Made by a program: the position numbers and the translations under genes. Below, in pieces: positions 1-7,677 of a DNA stretch of 64,000 bases. Each line of letters opens with the position of its first letter. Position 1 is the first letter of the stretch. This DNA comes from Falsiroseomonas selenitidurans (GTDB taxonomy: Bacteria; Pseudomonadota; Alphaproteobacteria; Acetobacterales; Acetobacteraceae): assembly GCF_012103215.1 (NCBI RefSeq), contig NZ_JAAVNE010000018.1, positions 1 through 64,000 on the forward strand. The letters run 5' to 3'. The notes beneath the pieces are model-generated. The model had not been told where the DNA came from, searched no databases, and saw nothing but the letters and a program-made list of their open reading frames with translations.

Positions 1-148
1 GCGCGGCGACGGGGGCAGGCGCCGGCGCGGCGACGGGGGCGGGCGCCGGCACGGCGACGGGGGCGGGCGCGGATGTTGCGACGGGGGCGGGCGCCGGCAC
101 GGCGACGGGGGCGGGCGCGGATGCTGCGACGGGGGCGGGCGCCGCCTG
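1..148. repeat. 24-bp in-frame tandem repeat (about six units)
   Basis: About six head-to-tail 24-bp units with the core gcgacgggggcgggcgccgg are visible and continue past the left edge. Unit length is a multiple of three, so each copy encodes one Ala/Pro octapeptide of the minus-strand secreted protein. Units differ mainly at single positions (gcc/gtt/gtg alternatives), giving A, V, T or S. This is a coding minisatellite, probably a flexible linker, and copy number could vary between strains. Confidence 0.8.
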
Positions 149-574
149 GCGCACCGGATCGCGCGCGCTGGTCGTCGTGCGGCGCGCGGCGGTGCCGGGG
201 TCCAGCAGGTCCAGCACCACCCGGCTGCCGACCACCAGGTGGCGCAGCTGCACGCCGGGCCGCAGTGTCAGCACCAGGCCCTCCGCCTGCTGCTCCGCCG
301 CCAGCAGGTTGCGCAACGGCCGGGCGAGGGCCGCCGTGTCCAGCCGCGCCGGGCGCGCGAAGCTCAGCTCCGCCTTGTTGCCGGACTGGCTCAGCAGGTA
401 GCCCACGCGCTCCGGCCAGTCGAAGACGATGCGGGTGAAGCCGGGATGGATGCCGGTGCGGATGCCGACCCGTGGCGGGGCCGGCTCCTCGCCCATCGCC
501 AGGCCGGCGGGCAGCAGCAGCGTGGCGCAGAGCAGCGCGGCGCGCAGCCCCGCCCCGGTTCGGGTTGCCCGCAT
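1..574 (-). CDS. Periplasmic protein of the flagellar cluster, function unknown (C-terminus off the window)
   Basis: The frame opens with ATG seven bases after the cheZ stop, so it is probably the last visible gene of the fliL-to-cheZ operon. The N-terminus looks like a Sec signal peptide: a basic start, a Leu/Ala-rich core, then LAMGEEP near residue 27. The next ~100 residues contain the motif HPGFTRIVFDWP. I recall this motif from secreted, often TPR-containing proteins in alphaproteobacterial motility clusters; that is recollection, not a search result. From about residue 135 the chain becomes an octapeptide repeat, APAPVA followed by V/A/T and P/S, which runs off the left edge. The 3' end and total length are unknown. 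A link to the motor or stator is only inferred from position. Confidence 0.7.
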   Translation of the reverse strand, partial: MRATRTGAGLRAALLCATLLLPAGLAMGEEPAPPRVGIRTGIHPGFTRIVFDWPERVGYLLSQSGNKAELSFARPARLDTAALARPLRNLLAAEQQAEGLVLTLRPGVQLRHLVVGSRVVLDLLDPGTAARRTTTSARDPVRQAAPAPVAASAPAPVAVPAPAPVATSAPAPVAVPAPAPVAAPAPAPVAA

Positions 575-581
575 CCGGCGT

Positions 582-1118
582 TCAGTCGAACAACGCGTCG
601 ATGGCGGACTGGCTGATGCCGGCGCCCGGCATCTGCGGCCCGTTCAGCAGCGATTCCGGCGCGGCCGGCGTCGCCGGCGGCGGCGGCACCACCACGACGG
701 GGCGGGTCAGCATGCCCTGGCGCGCCCCGGCGATGCGCCGTTCCACGGCCTGCAGTGCCGCCACCACCTTGGCGATGCGCTGGCCGGTGATGTCCTGGAA
801 GGAACAGGCCTCGTAGATGCGCGTGATGGCGGTATCCAGCGGCTGCGCGTACTCCTGCCCCAGCTTGCCGGAAACCGCGGAGAGCGATTCGCAGGAATCC
901 AGGATCTCGTGCGTCGCCTGCGCGGTGTGGGAGACGATGGCCGCCAGCTCGTCCGTCGCGGCGGGGATGTCCGGCGCATCGCCGTCATCCGCGCGCAGCG
1001 CCGCGACTTCGAGGCGTGCATCGGCGATGATGCGGCTCAGCGCGTCCAGCTCCGCCATCAGCGAACCGACGGTGGCGTTCAGGTGCATGTGCATGTCGGG
1101 GGCGCCTGCGTCAGGCAT
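582..1118 (-). CDS. cheZ: CheZ family protein phosphatase
   Basis: 178-residue cytoplasmic protein expected to dephosphorylate CheY-P. It shows a long helical region (residues ~15-130), then the signature SFQDITGQRI, which in CheZ supplies the catalytic Asp and Gln. A Pro-rich linker (VVVVPPPPA) and a C-terminal SQSAIDALFD helix follow; the latter resembles the CheZ tail that docks on CheY. Its ATG lies inside the last codons of cheY (8-bp overlap), so the two are translationally coupled. It is shorter than the ~214-residue E. coli protein but normal for alphaproteobacterial CheZ. Placement in the fliL-fliM operon fits a role in setting flagellar rotation bias. Confidence 0.88.
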   Translation of the reverse strand: MPDAGAPDMHMHLNATVGSLMAELDALSRIIADARLEVAALRADDGDAPDIPAATDELAAIVSHTAQATHEILDSCESLSAVSGKLGQEYAQPLDTAITRIYEACSFQDITGQRIAKVVAALQAVERRIAGARQGMLTRPVVVVPPPPATPAAPESLLNGPQMPGAGISQSAIDALFD

Positions 1119-1497
1119 GGACCATCACCTTGGCGATCTTCTCGCGCAGCGTCTCGGCGTTGAAGGGCTTGACGATGTAGTTGGACACGCCGGCCTGCTT
1201 GGCGGCGACCACGTTCTCCGTCTTGCTTTCCGCCGTCACCATGATGAAGGGCAGGTGCTTCAGCCGGGCATCGGCGCGCACTTCGCGCAGCAGGTCCAGA
1301 CCGGTCATCGGCTGCATGTTCCAGTCGCTGATGACCAGGCCGAAATTGCCGGCGCGCAGCTTGGCCAGCGCCTCATGCCCGTCGCTGGCCTCATCCGAAT
1401 CGTTCATGTCGATCTGCTTCAGCAGGTTGCGGATGATGCGCGTCATCGTCTTGTAGTCGTCGACGACGAGAACCTTGGTGTTGTGGTCGAAGCTCAC
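1111..1497 (-). CDS. cheY: Chemotaxis response regulator CheY
   Basis: Single-domain receiver protein of 128 residues. The acidic pocket is D13-D14, the phosphoacceptor D58 sits in VISDWNM, T88 is in MVTAES, and K110 is in the YIVKPF loop. All essential positions are present and no output domain follows, as in CheY. Upstream is motE with a 21-base gap; downstream cheZ overlaps. CheY-P should bind FliM, encoded three genes upstream in the same operon, and be switched off by CheZ. The sequence cannot show which kinase phosphorylates it, because no cheA is in the window. Confidence 0.95.
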   Translation of the reverse strand: MSFDHNTKVLVVDDYKTMTRIIRNLLKQIDMNDSDEASDGHEALAKLRAGNFGLVISDWNMQPMTGLDLLREVRADARLKHLPFIMVTAESKTENVVAAKQAGVSNYIVKPFNAETLREKIAKVMVHA

Positions 1498-1518
1498 GGC
1501 AGGGGTCCTTCTGTCTGT

Positions 1519-2115
1519 CTAGCCGGGTGGAGGCGTCGTCCGAAGCCGCGCCAGCTCGACGGTGAGCTGGCGGACACGCTCCGGCTGCATCGCGCCGAGG
1601 ATGGGCGCGGCCTTGCGTTCGGACATGCGTTGCAGGACCTGCACCAGCACCGGCAGGTCGAGCTCGTTGAACACGGCGGCGGCTTCGCGCGGGCGCATCG
1701 CCTCGTACAGCTTGGCCTGGGACCGCCAATGCGCCTCCTCGCGGTCCCGCGCCGCGGTGTCGGCGCGTTCCATCAGCGCCTGCAGCGAGACCAGCTCCGC
1801 CAGCCGCGCCTCGATGCGCTGTTCCGTCGCGGCGACCAGCGCCTCCCGCGCCGCCAGCGCCTGTTCGCGCGCCTCCAGCGCCTGGCGCCGGGCGCGCAGC
1901 GCGGCGGCGGTGGCCTCGATCTCCGGCGTTGCGGGCTCCGCCGCGGCCGGCGCGGGCGCGGCCGTGGGCGCGGGTGCCGGATCCGCCGCCAGGGCCGGCG
2001 CCGGCAGCAGGCCGGCGGACAGGCCCGGCAGCTGCGAGCCCAGGCTGGCAGCCTGCAGCAGCAGCAGCGCCACCGCCAGCAGCAGCATCGCGCGCATGGT
2101 CAGCATCGCCTTCAT
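1519..2115 (-). CDS. motE: MotE-like flagellar protein (MgtE-N-like domain)
   Basis: 198-residue secreted or membrane-anchored protein. It has a hydrophobic N-terminal segment (residues ~8-28), an Ala/Pro linker, a coiled coil of repeated ALEAREQALAAREAL type (~70-125), and a C-terminal domain with KLYEAMRPREAAAVFNELD and VLQRMSERKAAPIL. The last part is the MgtE-N-like signature of the MotE family; in Sinorhizobium MotE is a periplasmic chaperone for stator protein MotC. The start codon overlaps the end of the DUF6468 gene by four bases. Family assignment rests on motif recognition; partner specificity here is inference, since no motC is visible. Confidence 0.8.
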   Translation of the reverse strand: MKAMLTMRAMLLLAVALLLLQAASLGSQLPGLSAGLLPAPALAADPAPAPTAAPAPAAAEPATPEIEATAAALRARRQALEAREQALAAREALVAATEQRIEARLAELVSLQALMERADTAARDREEAHWRSQAKLYEAMRPREAAAVFNELDLPVLVQVLQRMSERKAAPILGAMQPERVRQLTVELARLRTTPPPG

Positions 2116-2564
2116 GCCTCGCGCCGCCGCCCGAGCGCCCGCAGCAGCTCCGCCTCGGCGCGGGCGCGCGGCAGGCTGGTGACCTGGCCACTGCCGCTGG
2201 CGGCCGCCTCCGGCTCCGTGCGCGGTGCACGCAGCCCGGCCTCCAGCCGGTCCGCCAGCGTCTCCGCGCGTTCCGACAGGAAGCGCAGATCCTCGCGCAG
2301 CGTGGTGGCGATGCGCACCTGCTCGGCCACGCCGCGCCCGGCGCCATCGGCGGCGTTGCGCAGCCGGGCGATCACCTGCTCCGCCTCCCGCGTCGCCTCG
2401 GCGAAGCTGCGCGTGCTCTCGGCCAGCGCGCCGCGGTCGCGCCGCAGCGCGGAAAGCGCGCGGTCCAGGCGGATGGCGGTGGGCAGCGCCGCGACGATCA
2501 GCAGCAGCAGCAGCGCCTCGACCAGCCAGCGCAGGTGGTCGAAGCCCAGATCGGCGATGGTCAT
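2112..2564 (-). CDS. DUF6468 flagellar-operon membrane protein
   Basis: 150-residue protein starting at an ATG that overlaps the fliM stop (ATGA). One N-terminal membrane segment (LVEALLLLLIVAALPTA, about residues 13-30) is followed by a long amphipathic helical or coiled-coil region rich in Ala, Arg and Glu, and a polar tail. I recognise the overall pattern as DUF6468, a family usually found in alphaproteobacterial flagellar operons with no defined biochemical role. Four-base overlaps on both sides (with fliM and motE) suggest stoichiometric coexpression with the C-ring and stator-associated genes. A role in motor assembly is inferred from position only. Confidence 0.7.
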   Translation of the reverse strand: MTIADLGFDHLRWLVEALLLLLIVAALPTAIRLDRALSALRRDRGALAESTRSFAEATREAEQVIARLRNAADGAGRGVAEQVRIATTLREDLRFLSERAETLADRLEAGLRAPRTEPEAAASGSGQVTSLPRARAEAELLRALGRRREA

Positions 2565-3763
2565 GCCTCCTCCTCCGTCAGCAGGCTGCGGCCGTGTTCG
2601 CCGCGCGGCAGCACGCGGTCCACCCGCACCGCCAGCCGGTCGTTGCGGCGGCCGACATGGCCCTCGAACAGCGACGTGTCGCCGCAGCGCAGCCGCACCG
2701 GCGCGCCGGGGCCGACGCCGAGCGCGATGCTGTCGCCCACCTTCAGCCGCAGCACGTCGGCCAGCGACATGGTCTGCTCGTCCAGCACCACGTCCAGCGC
2801 CACGCCGGTCTGCCGCAGCTCCTCCGCCAGGTGGGTTTCCCAGATGCTGTCGCGGCCGAACTTCTCGCCCATGAACTGCTGCAGCAGCAGCTCCCGCACC
2901 GGCTCCAGCGTCGCGTAGGGCAGCAGCAACTGCAGCTCGCCGCCGCGATTCTCCATGTCCACGCGCAGCCGCACCAGCACGGCGGCGTTGGAGTTGCGGG
3001 AGATGGCGGCGAAGCGCGGATTCACCTCCAGCCGCTCGAAGCGGAAGCGGACGTTGGAGATGGGCGCGAAGGCGTCCGAAAGGTCGGACAGCACCACGCC
3101 GACCAGGCGCTGCACCAGCGTGCGCTCGATGGTGGTGTAGGGCCGCCCCTCGATGCGCATCGGGGAGGTGCCGCGCCGCCCGCCCAGCAGCACGTCCACC
3201 ACGGAATAGATCAGCGCCGAATCGACGACGACCAGGCCGTAATTGTCCCACTCCTCCGCCTTGAAGACGGAGATCATGGCCGGCAGCGGGATGGAGTTCA
3301 GGTAGTCGCCGAAGCGCAGCGAGGTGATGCCGTCGATCGAGACCTCGACATTGTCCGAGGTGAAGTTGCGCAGCGCCGTCGACATCAGCCGCACCAGCCG
3401 GTCGAAGACGATCTCCAGCATCGGCAGGCGTTCATAGGAGACAAGGCCGCGCGCGATGACGCGCTCGATGCCGCTGCCGCCCTGTTCCTCGGCCCCGCCG
3501 CTGTCGCCGAAGCCCAGCAGGCTGTCGATCTCGGCCTGGTTCAGCACGCGCGTCGGCTCGACCGGCGCCAGGCTGGGCTGCGGCATCGCCAGCGGCGGCT
3601 CGGCCGTGGCGAGCCCGGGCGGCGACGGCTCCGGCCCCGCGGCGCCGGCCAGGATGGCCTCGGCGGCGGCGGTCGCCGCGGCCTCGCCCTGCGCCGCCTC
3701 GTCCAGCGCGGCGCCCCAGTCGAGGTCGCCCTCCTCCTCCTCCGGCTCGCCGGCGCCGCTCAT
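2561..3763 (-). CDS. fliM: Flagellar motor switch protein FliM
   Basis: 400-residue C-ring component that receives CheY-P and transmits switching. The core (residues ~95-395) shows FliM middle-domain features (GLVSYERLPMLEIVFDRL, DVLLGGRRG) and a C-terminal SpoA-like domain (LRLKVGDSIALG). The CheY-binding motif LNQAEIDSLL lies at residues 74-83, behind an Asp/Glu/Ala/Pro-rich extension, whereas in most FliM it is at the very N-terminus. The chosen ATG overlaps the fliL stop by four bases (ATGA), which supports the long form; an internal Met60 could give a shorter one. It is followed by a DUF6468 gene with another ATGA overlap. Confidence 0.93.
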   Translation of the reverse strand: MSGAGEPEEEEGDLDWGAALDEAAQGEAAATAAAEAILAGAAGPEPSPPGLATAEPPLAMPQPSLAPVEPTRVLNQAEIDSLLGFGDSGGAEEQGGSGIERVIARGLVSYERLPMLEIVFDRLVRLMSTALRNFTSDNVEVSIDGITSLRFGDYLNSIPLPAMISVFKAEEWDNYGLVVVDSALIYSVVDVLLGGRRGTSPMRIEGRPYTTIERTLVQRLVGVVLSDLSDAFAPISNVRFRFERLEVNPRFAAISRNSNAAVLVRLRVDMENRGGELQLLLPYATLEPVRELLLQQFMGEKFGRDSIWETHLAEELRQTGVALDVVLDEQTMSLADVLRLKVGDSIALGVGPGAPVRLRCGDTSLFEGHVGRRNDRLAVRVDRVLPRGEHGRSLLTEEEA

Positions 3764-4263
3764 TGGACGATCATCTCGACGAACAGCACGTCCGTCACCG
3801 CGCCGGCGCGCGTCGCCAGGTTGGCCCGCGCCAGCAATTCCTCGCGCAGCCGGTGCGTGCCGGCGCTGCCGCGCAACTCCTCCGGCCGGGTCTCCCGCAG
3901 ATAGGTGGTGAACAGGTCCAGCAGCCGCGGCATCGCCGCCTGCGCCACCGCCACATCCTCCGCCCGCGCAACCTCGAGGCGAGAGCGCAGACGCACGAAG
4001 GTTGCGCGTCGATTGCCGACATTGAGGTTGGCGACGATGTCGGGGATCTCGACGAAGACCGGCGGCGCAGGCGGCGGCGCGTGTTCCGCCGCGGCCTCGC
4101 CGGCTTCCGCCGCGGCCTCGGCGAAGGGGCCGAGCTTCAGGAAGAAGGCGGCGCCGGCGCCGCCACCGGCCAGCAGCAGCAGCACGACGCCGAGGATGAC
4201 GAACAGCCGGCCCTTGCCACGCCTGGCCGGGGGTGCCTCCGTCGCTGCGACCGCTGTGCTCAC
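3760..4263 (-). CDS. fliL: Flagellar basal body-associated protein FliL
   Basis: 167-residue single-pass inner-membrane protein. Residues 1-18 are cytoplasmic, with a basic stretch RRGKGR. A membrane segment (LFVILGVVLLLLAGGGAGAAF) follows, then an Ala/Glu/Pro periplasmic linker and a stomatin-like FliL domain from FVEIPDIVANL to the C-terminal DVLFVEMIVQ. FliL associates with stator units and supports torque. It is the first gene of the minus-strand operon, divergent from flgF with 162 bases between. That intergenic stretch contains TTAA-N15-CCGATCC on the minus strand, at best a distant sigma-28-like match, so its promoter is not assigned. Confidence 0.9.
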   Translation of the reverse strand: MSTAVAATEAPPARRGKGRLFVILGVVLLLLAGGGAGAAFFLKLGPFAEAAAEAGEAAAEHAPPPAPPVFVEIPDIVANLNVGNRRATFVRLRSRLEVARAEDVAVAQAAMPRLLDLFTTYLRETRPEELRGSAGTHRLREELLARANLATRAGAVTDVLFVEMIVQ

Positions 4264-4425
4264 ACCGCCTCCGTCCTGGAATGCGGGATCGGTCTATGGC
4301 GCGGCTGTTAATGCCTCCTTGCCGGGCCGGCGCGCCGCAAGAAACCGGCAACAACTGGCGCCTAGATGATGGTCCGCGGCACGGGGCGGGCCCGGCACGT
4401 TGCAGGTCAGACAGGAGGCAGCCGC

Positions 4426-5169
4426 TTGGACACGCCAGGCTACATCGTGCTCTCCCGCCTCGCGGCGCAGCGGCGCGCGACGGATGTGCTGGCGGCGAAC
4501 ATCGCCAATGCCGGCACGCCGGGATTCAAGGCCAGCCAGGCCATCTTCGCGCAGGAATTGACGCGCCAGCCCGGCATCGATGCGCCCGCCGGCGGCCAGC
4601 GCCTGGCCTTCACGCAGGACCGCGCCACCTGGCGCAACAACGCCGCCGGTTCACTGCAGCACACCGGCAACCCGCTGGACCTGGCGCTGTCCGGCGAGGG
4701 CTATTTCGCGGTGGAGACGCCGCGCGGCGAGCGCTTCACCCGCGCCGGCCACTTCACCCTGTCGCCCGAGAGCCTGGTGGTGGACCCGGACGGCAATCCT
4801 GTGCTGGGCGAGGGCGGGCAGCCGCTGCGGCTGCCGCCGGGCGACGTCCGGATCGAGGTGAAGGGCGACGGCACGATCGCCAGCGAGACGGGCCAGATCG
4901 GCCGGCTGCGCGTGGTGCGCTTCGAGGACCGGCAGCAGCTTCTGGCGGAGGGCAACCGCCTGTTCGCCGCGCCCGAGGGGGTGGAGGCGCAGCCCGACCC
5001 CGCCCCGCGCGTGGTGCAGGGCGCGGTGGAGGAATCCAACGTCAGCCCGGTGGCGGAGCTGACGCGGCTGACCGCGGCGCTGCGTGAATTCCAGTTCGCC
5101 GCCCAGTTCATCGAGAAGGAAGGCGAGCGGCTGGGGTCCGCCGTCGACCGCATCCTCAAGCGCCGATAG
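4426..5169 (+). CDS. flgF: Flagellar proximal rod protein FlgF
   Basis: Rod protein of the FlgF/FlgG class, 247 residues with the start used here. The start is TTG at 4426, seven bases after a clear AGGAGG (4413-4418). It gives the family's usual N-terminus (DTPGYIVLSRLAAQRR), while the upstream ATG at 4366 would add an atypical 20 residues. N-terminal D0 motif: VLAANIANAGTPGFKAS. Central D1: GEGYFAVETPRGERFTRAGHF. C-terminal D0: VEESNVSPVAELTRLTAALREFQFA. It is the first gene of the plus-strand flagellar operon, 12 bases before flgG. Exported by the flagellar type III system, without a cleaved signal peptide. Confidence 0.92.
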   Translation: MDTPGYIVLSRLAAQRRATDVLAANIANAGTPGFKASQAIFAQELTRQPGIDAPAGGQRLAFTQDRATWRNNAAGSLQHTGNPLDLALSGEGYFAVETPRGERFTRAGHFTLSPESLVVDPDGNPVLGEGGQPLRLPPGDVRIEVKGDGTIASETGQIGRLRVVRFEDRQQLLAEGNRLFAAPEGVEAQPDPAPRVVQGAVEESNVSPVAELTRLTAALREFQFAAQFIEKEGERLGSAVDRILKRR

Positions 5170-5181
5170 GAGCCTCCGCAC

Positions 5182-5967
5182 ATGCGCGCACTCGACATCG
5201 CAGCGACCGGCCTGCAGGCGCAGCAGACCAACGTCGAAGTCATTTCCAACAACATCGCCAACATGAGCACGACGGGCTTCAAGCGCCGCCGTGCGGAATT
5301 CCAGGACCTGATCTACCAGAACCTGCGCCGCGCCGGCTCGCAGAGCTCGGACCAGGGCACGGTGCTGCCTTCCGGCGCGCAGCTCGGACTCGGCGTGCGC
5401 ACGGCGGCGATCTACCGCATCTCCGAACAGGGTGGCCTGACGCAGACGGAGAACCGCTTCGACCTGGCGGTGCGCGGCAACGGCTATTTCCCCGTCACGC
5501 TGCCCTCGGGCGAGACGGCCTATACGCGGGCCGGCAGCTTCGGCCTGGCGCCGGACGGCACCATCGTCACGGCGGATGGCTTCGCCGTCTCCGGCGGCGT
5601 GGTGGTGCCGGCGGCGGCGCGCGACGTGACGATCAACGCGGCGGGCGAGGTGCTGGTGAAGCTGGACGGGCAGGTGCAGCCGCAGAATGTCGGCCAGATC
5701 CAGCTCGCCATCTTCGCCAATGAGGGCGGGCTGGAGGCGACCGGGGACAACCTGTTCCTGGCCACCCCCGCTTCCGGCGAGGCGCAGCCCGGCGTGCCCG
5801 GCGCCGTCGGCTACGGCCAGGTGATGCAGGGCTTCCTGGAACAGAGCAACGTGAACGTGGTGCAGGAGATCACCAACCTGATCACCGCGCAGCGCGCCTA
5901 TGAGATGAACAGCAAGGTGGTGACGGCGAGCGACGAGATGCTGTCCACCCTGACGCGGATGCGCTGA
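5182..5967 (+). CDS. flgG: Flagellar distal rod protein FlgG
   Basis: 261-residue distal rod subunit linking the proximal rod to the hook. N-terminal signature MRALDIAATGLQAQQ and SNNIANMSTTGFKRRRAEFQ. The middle has GNGYFPVTLPSGETAYTRAGSF. The C-terminus LEQSNVNVVQEITNLITAQRAYEMNSK is diagnostic of FlgG. Length matches the family (~260). An SD-like GGAG precedes the ATG. The stop overlaps the flgA start by one base (TGATG), indicating coupled translation through the operon. Confidence 0.96.
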   Translation: MRALDIAATGLQAQQTNVEVISNNIANMSTTGFKRRRAEFQDLIYQNLRRAGSQSSDQGTVLPSGAQLGLGVRTAAIYRISEQGGLTQTENRFDLAVRGNGYFPVTLPSGETAYTRAGSFGLAPDGTIVTADGFAVSGGVVVPAAARDVTINAAGEVLVKLDGQVQPQNVGQIQLAIFANEGGLEATGDNLFLATPASGEAQPGVPGAVGYGQVMQGFLEQSNVNVVQEITNLITAQRAYEMNSKVVTASDEMLSTLTRMR

Positions 5968-6956
5968 TGCGCCGCGCCGCGCTGTTCGCCTGGCTTCTGC
6001 TGTCGCCGTTGCCGGTCCTGGGGCAGGTCCTGCTCCCGGCCCCGGCGCCGCGCGCCTGGGCGCCGGTGGATGGCGCGACAGTGACGCTGGGCGACCTGTT
6101 CGAGAATGCCGGCCCGCGCGCTGACGCCACGCTGGGCCCGTCGCCCGCGCCCGGCCGCCGCTTCGTGGTGGAATCGCCGCAGCTGGCGATGATCGCGCGC
6201 GACTACGGCCTTGCCTGGCGGCCGCTGGGCGGCGAGGAACGCGTGGTGGTGGAACGCCCCGGTCGCGTCCTGGCGCTGGAGACCCTGTTCGAGCCGCTGA
6301 AGGCGGAGCTTGTCGTCCTCGGTGCCGATCCGGCGCAGGAGATCGACGCGCCCGGCTTCACGCCGCCCACCGTGCCCGCCAATGCGCCGGAAGCGCGCGT
6401 CGCCGTGGACGATGCCCGCTGGGCCGCTGGCAGCCAGCGCTTTTCCGCCACGCTGGTGATCGTCGCCGAAGGCATGCCGACGCTGCGCCAGCGCATCGCC
6501 GGCCGCACCGTGGTGATGCGCGACGCCGTGCTGGCCACGCGCGCGCTGCGCAACGGTGAGACGCTGGAGGAAGCGGATCTGGAATCGCACCGCATGCCGG
6601 TCGATCGCGCCCCGGCCGGTGCGGCGGACTCGCTGGAGGATCTGGTCGGCCAGCGGCTGCGCCGCAGCCTGGCCGCCGGCCAGCCGGTGCGGGAGGCGGA
6701 TGTCGTCGCCGTGCCGCTGGTCGCGCGCGACCAGCCGGTGCTGCTGGTGGTGGAGGAGCCGGGCCTGTCGCTCAGCGCCCAGGCCGTGGCGCTGGAAGAC
6801 GGCTTCCGCGGCCGCGCCATCACCGTGCTGAACCTGTCCAGCAACCAGGCGGTGCGGGCGGAGGTGCTGGACCGCCGCCGCGTCCGCGCCCTTGGCCCCG
6901 GCGGGGTGAATCAGAGGCTCGCGGCCCGCGCCGCGCAACGGGATCGTTCCAGATGA
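5967..6956 (+). CDS. flgA: Flagellar P-ring assembly chaperone FlgA
   Basis: 329-residue periplasmic chaperone for FlgI. The signal peptide is MRRAALFAWLLLSPLPVLGQ. A divergent N-terminal half is followed by a SAF-type domain with VVMRDAVLATRALRNGETLEEADLESH around residues 190-220, and a C-terminal half with GRAITVLNLSSNQAVRAEVLD, the hallmark of FlgA/CpaB chaperones. It is longer than the ~220-residue enteric FlgA but similar to alphaproteobacterial forms, which carry an extended N-terminal domain. Translational overlaps with flgG (1 bp) and flgH (4 bp) place it in the rod/ring operon just ahead of its client flgI. Confidence 0.88.
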   Translation: MRRAALFAWLLLSPLPVLGQVLLPAPAPRAWAPVDGATVTLGDLFENAGPRADATLGPSPAPGRRFVVESPQLAMIARDYGLAWRPLGGEERVVVERPGRVLALETLFEPLKAELVVLGADPAQEIDAPGFTPPTVPANAPEARVAVDDARWAAGSQRFSATLVIVAEGMPTLRQRIAGRTVVMRDAVLATRALRNGETLEEADLESHRMPVDRAPAGAADSLEDLVGQRLRRSLAAGQPVREADVVAVPLVARDQPVLLVVEEPGLSLSAQAVALEDGFRGRAITVLNLSSNQAVRAEVLDRRRVRALGPGGVNQRLAARAAQRDRSR

Positions 6957-7675
6957 TGCGCCCAGCCCCCCTGCTGCTGGTCCTTCTCCTCGCCGGCTGC
7001 GGCACCGCGCAACGCCTTTCCGAGGTCGGTCGCGCGCCCAGCATGGCGCCGATCGAAAGCCCGGACCTGCGGCCGATCTCCATGCCGATGCCGACGGCGC
7101 AGGTGGCGCCGCCGGAGGCGAATTCCCTGTGGCGCCCGGGCAGCCGCACCTTCCTGCGCGACCAGCGCGCGGCGCAGGTTGGCGATCTGGTGACGGTGCT
7201 GGTGCAGATCACGGACCAGGCGAACCTGCAGAACAGCACGCAGCGCACCCGCGCCAACACCGAATCGCTCGGCCTGCCGCGGCTGCTGGGGCTGGAGAGC
7301 AGCTATGGCAGGCTGCTGCCGAACGGGATCGATCCGTCGCAGCTGCTGTCAGGGGCTTCCGACAGCGCCAGCCAGGGTGGCGGCGCCATCCAGCGCACGG
7401 AAACCATCACGCTGCGTGTCGCGGCGACGGTGACGCAGACGCTGCCCAACGGCAACCTGGTGGTCGCCGGGCGGCAGCAGGTGCGGGTGAACCAGGAGCT
7501 GCGGGACATGCAGGTCTCCGGCATCATCCGCCCGCAGGACATCGCCAGCGACAACACGGTGAAGCATGACCGGCTGGCCGAGGCGCGCATCGCCTATGGC
7601 GGCCGCGGCACGGTCAGCGACGTGCAGGCGCCGCGCTACGGTCAGCAGCTTCTCGACATCATCCTGCCCTTCTGA
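6953..7675 (+). CDS. flgH: Flagellar L-ring lipoprotein FlgH
   Basis: 240-residue outer-membrane ring lipoprotein. A lipobox LLLAGC puts the lipidated Cys at residue 16. The mature part shows family signatures: SLWRPGSRTFLRDQRAAQVGDLVTVLV, ITLRVAATVTQTLPNGNLVVAG and GIIRPQDIASDNTVKHDRLAEARIAYGGRG. Its start overlaps flgA by four bases, and flgI follows after two bases. Its presence together with FlgI shows a two-membrane (Gram-negative) flagellum. Confidence 0.96.
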   Translation: MMRPAPLLLVLLLAGCGTAQRLSEVGRAPSMAPIESPDLRPISMPMPTAQVAPPEANSLWRPGSRTFLRDQRAAQVGDLVTVLVQITDQANLQNSTQRTRANTESLGLPRLLGLESSYGRLLPNGIDPSQLLSGASDSASQGGGAIQRTETITLRVAATVTQTLPNGNLVVAGRQQVRVNQELRDMQVSGIIRPQDIASDNTVKHDRLAEARIAYGGRGTVSDVQAPRYGQQLLDIILPF

Positions 7676-7677
7676 CC

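Noticed and set aside
1-148. CRISPR array
   Set aside because: The 24-bp units are contiguous without spacers and keep one reading frame; it is a coding tandem repeat.
1391-2347. 318-codon open frame overlapping cheY, motE and the DUF6468 gene
   Set aside because: Same-strand frame shadow; the overlapping genes have clear family motifs and coupled starts.
4264-4425. Sigma-54 or sigma-28 flagellar promoters between fliL and flgF
   Set aside because: GGCACGTTGC has the wrong GG-GC spacing for sigma-54, and TTAA-N15-CCGATCC is too far from the sigma-28 consensus to call.
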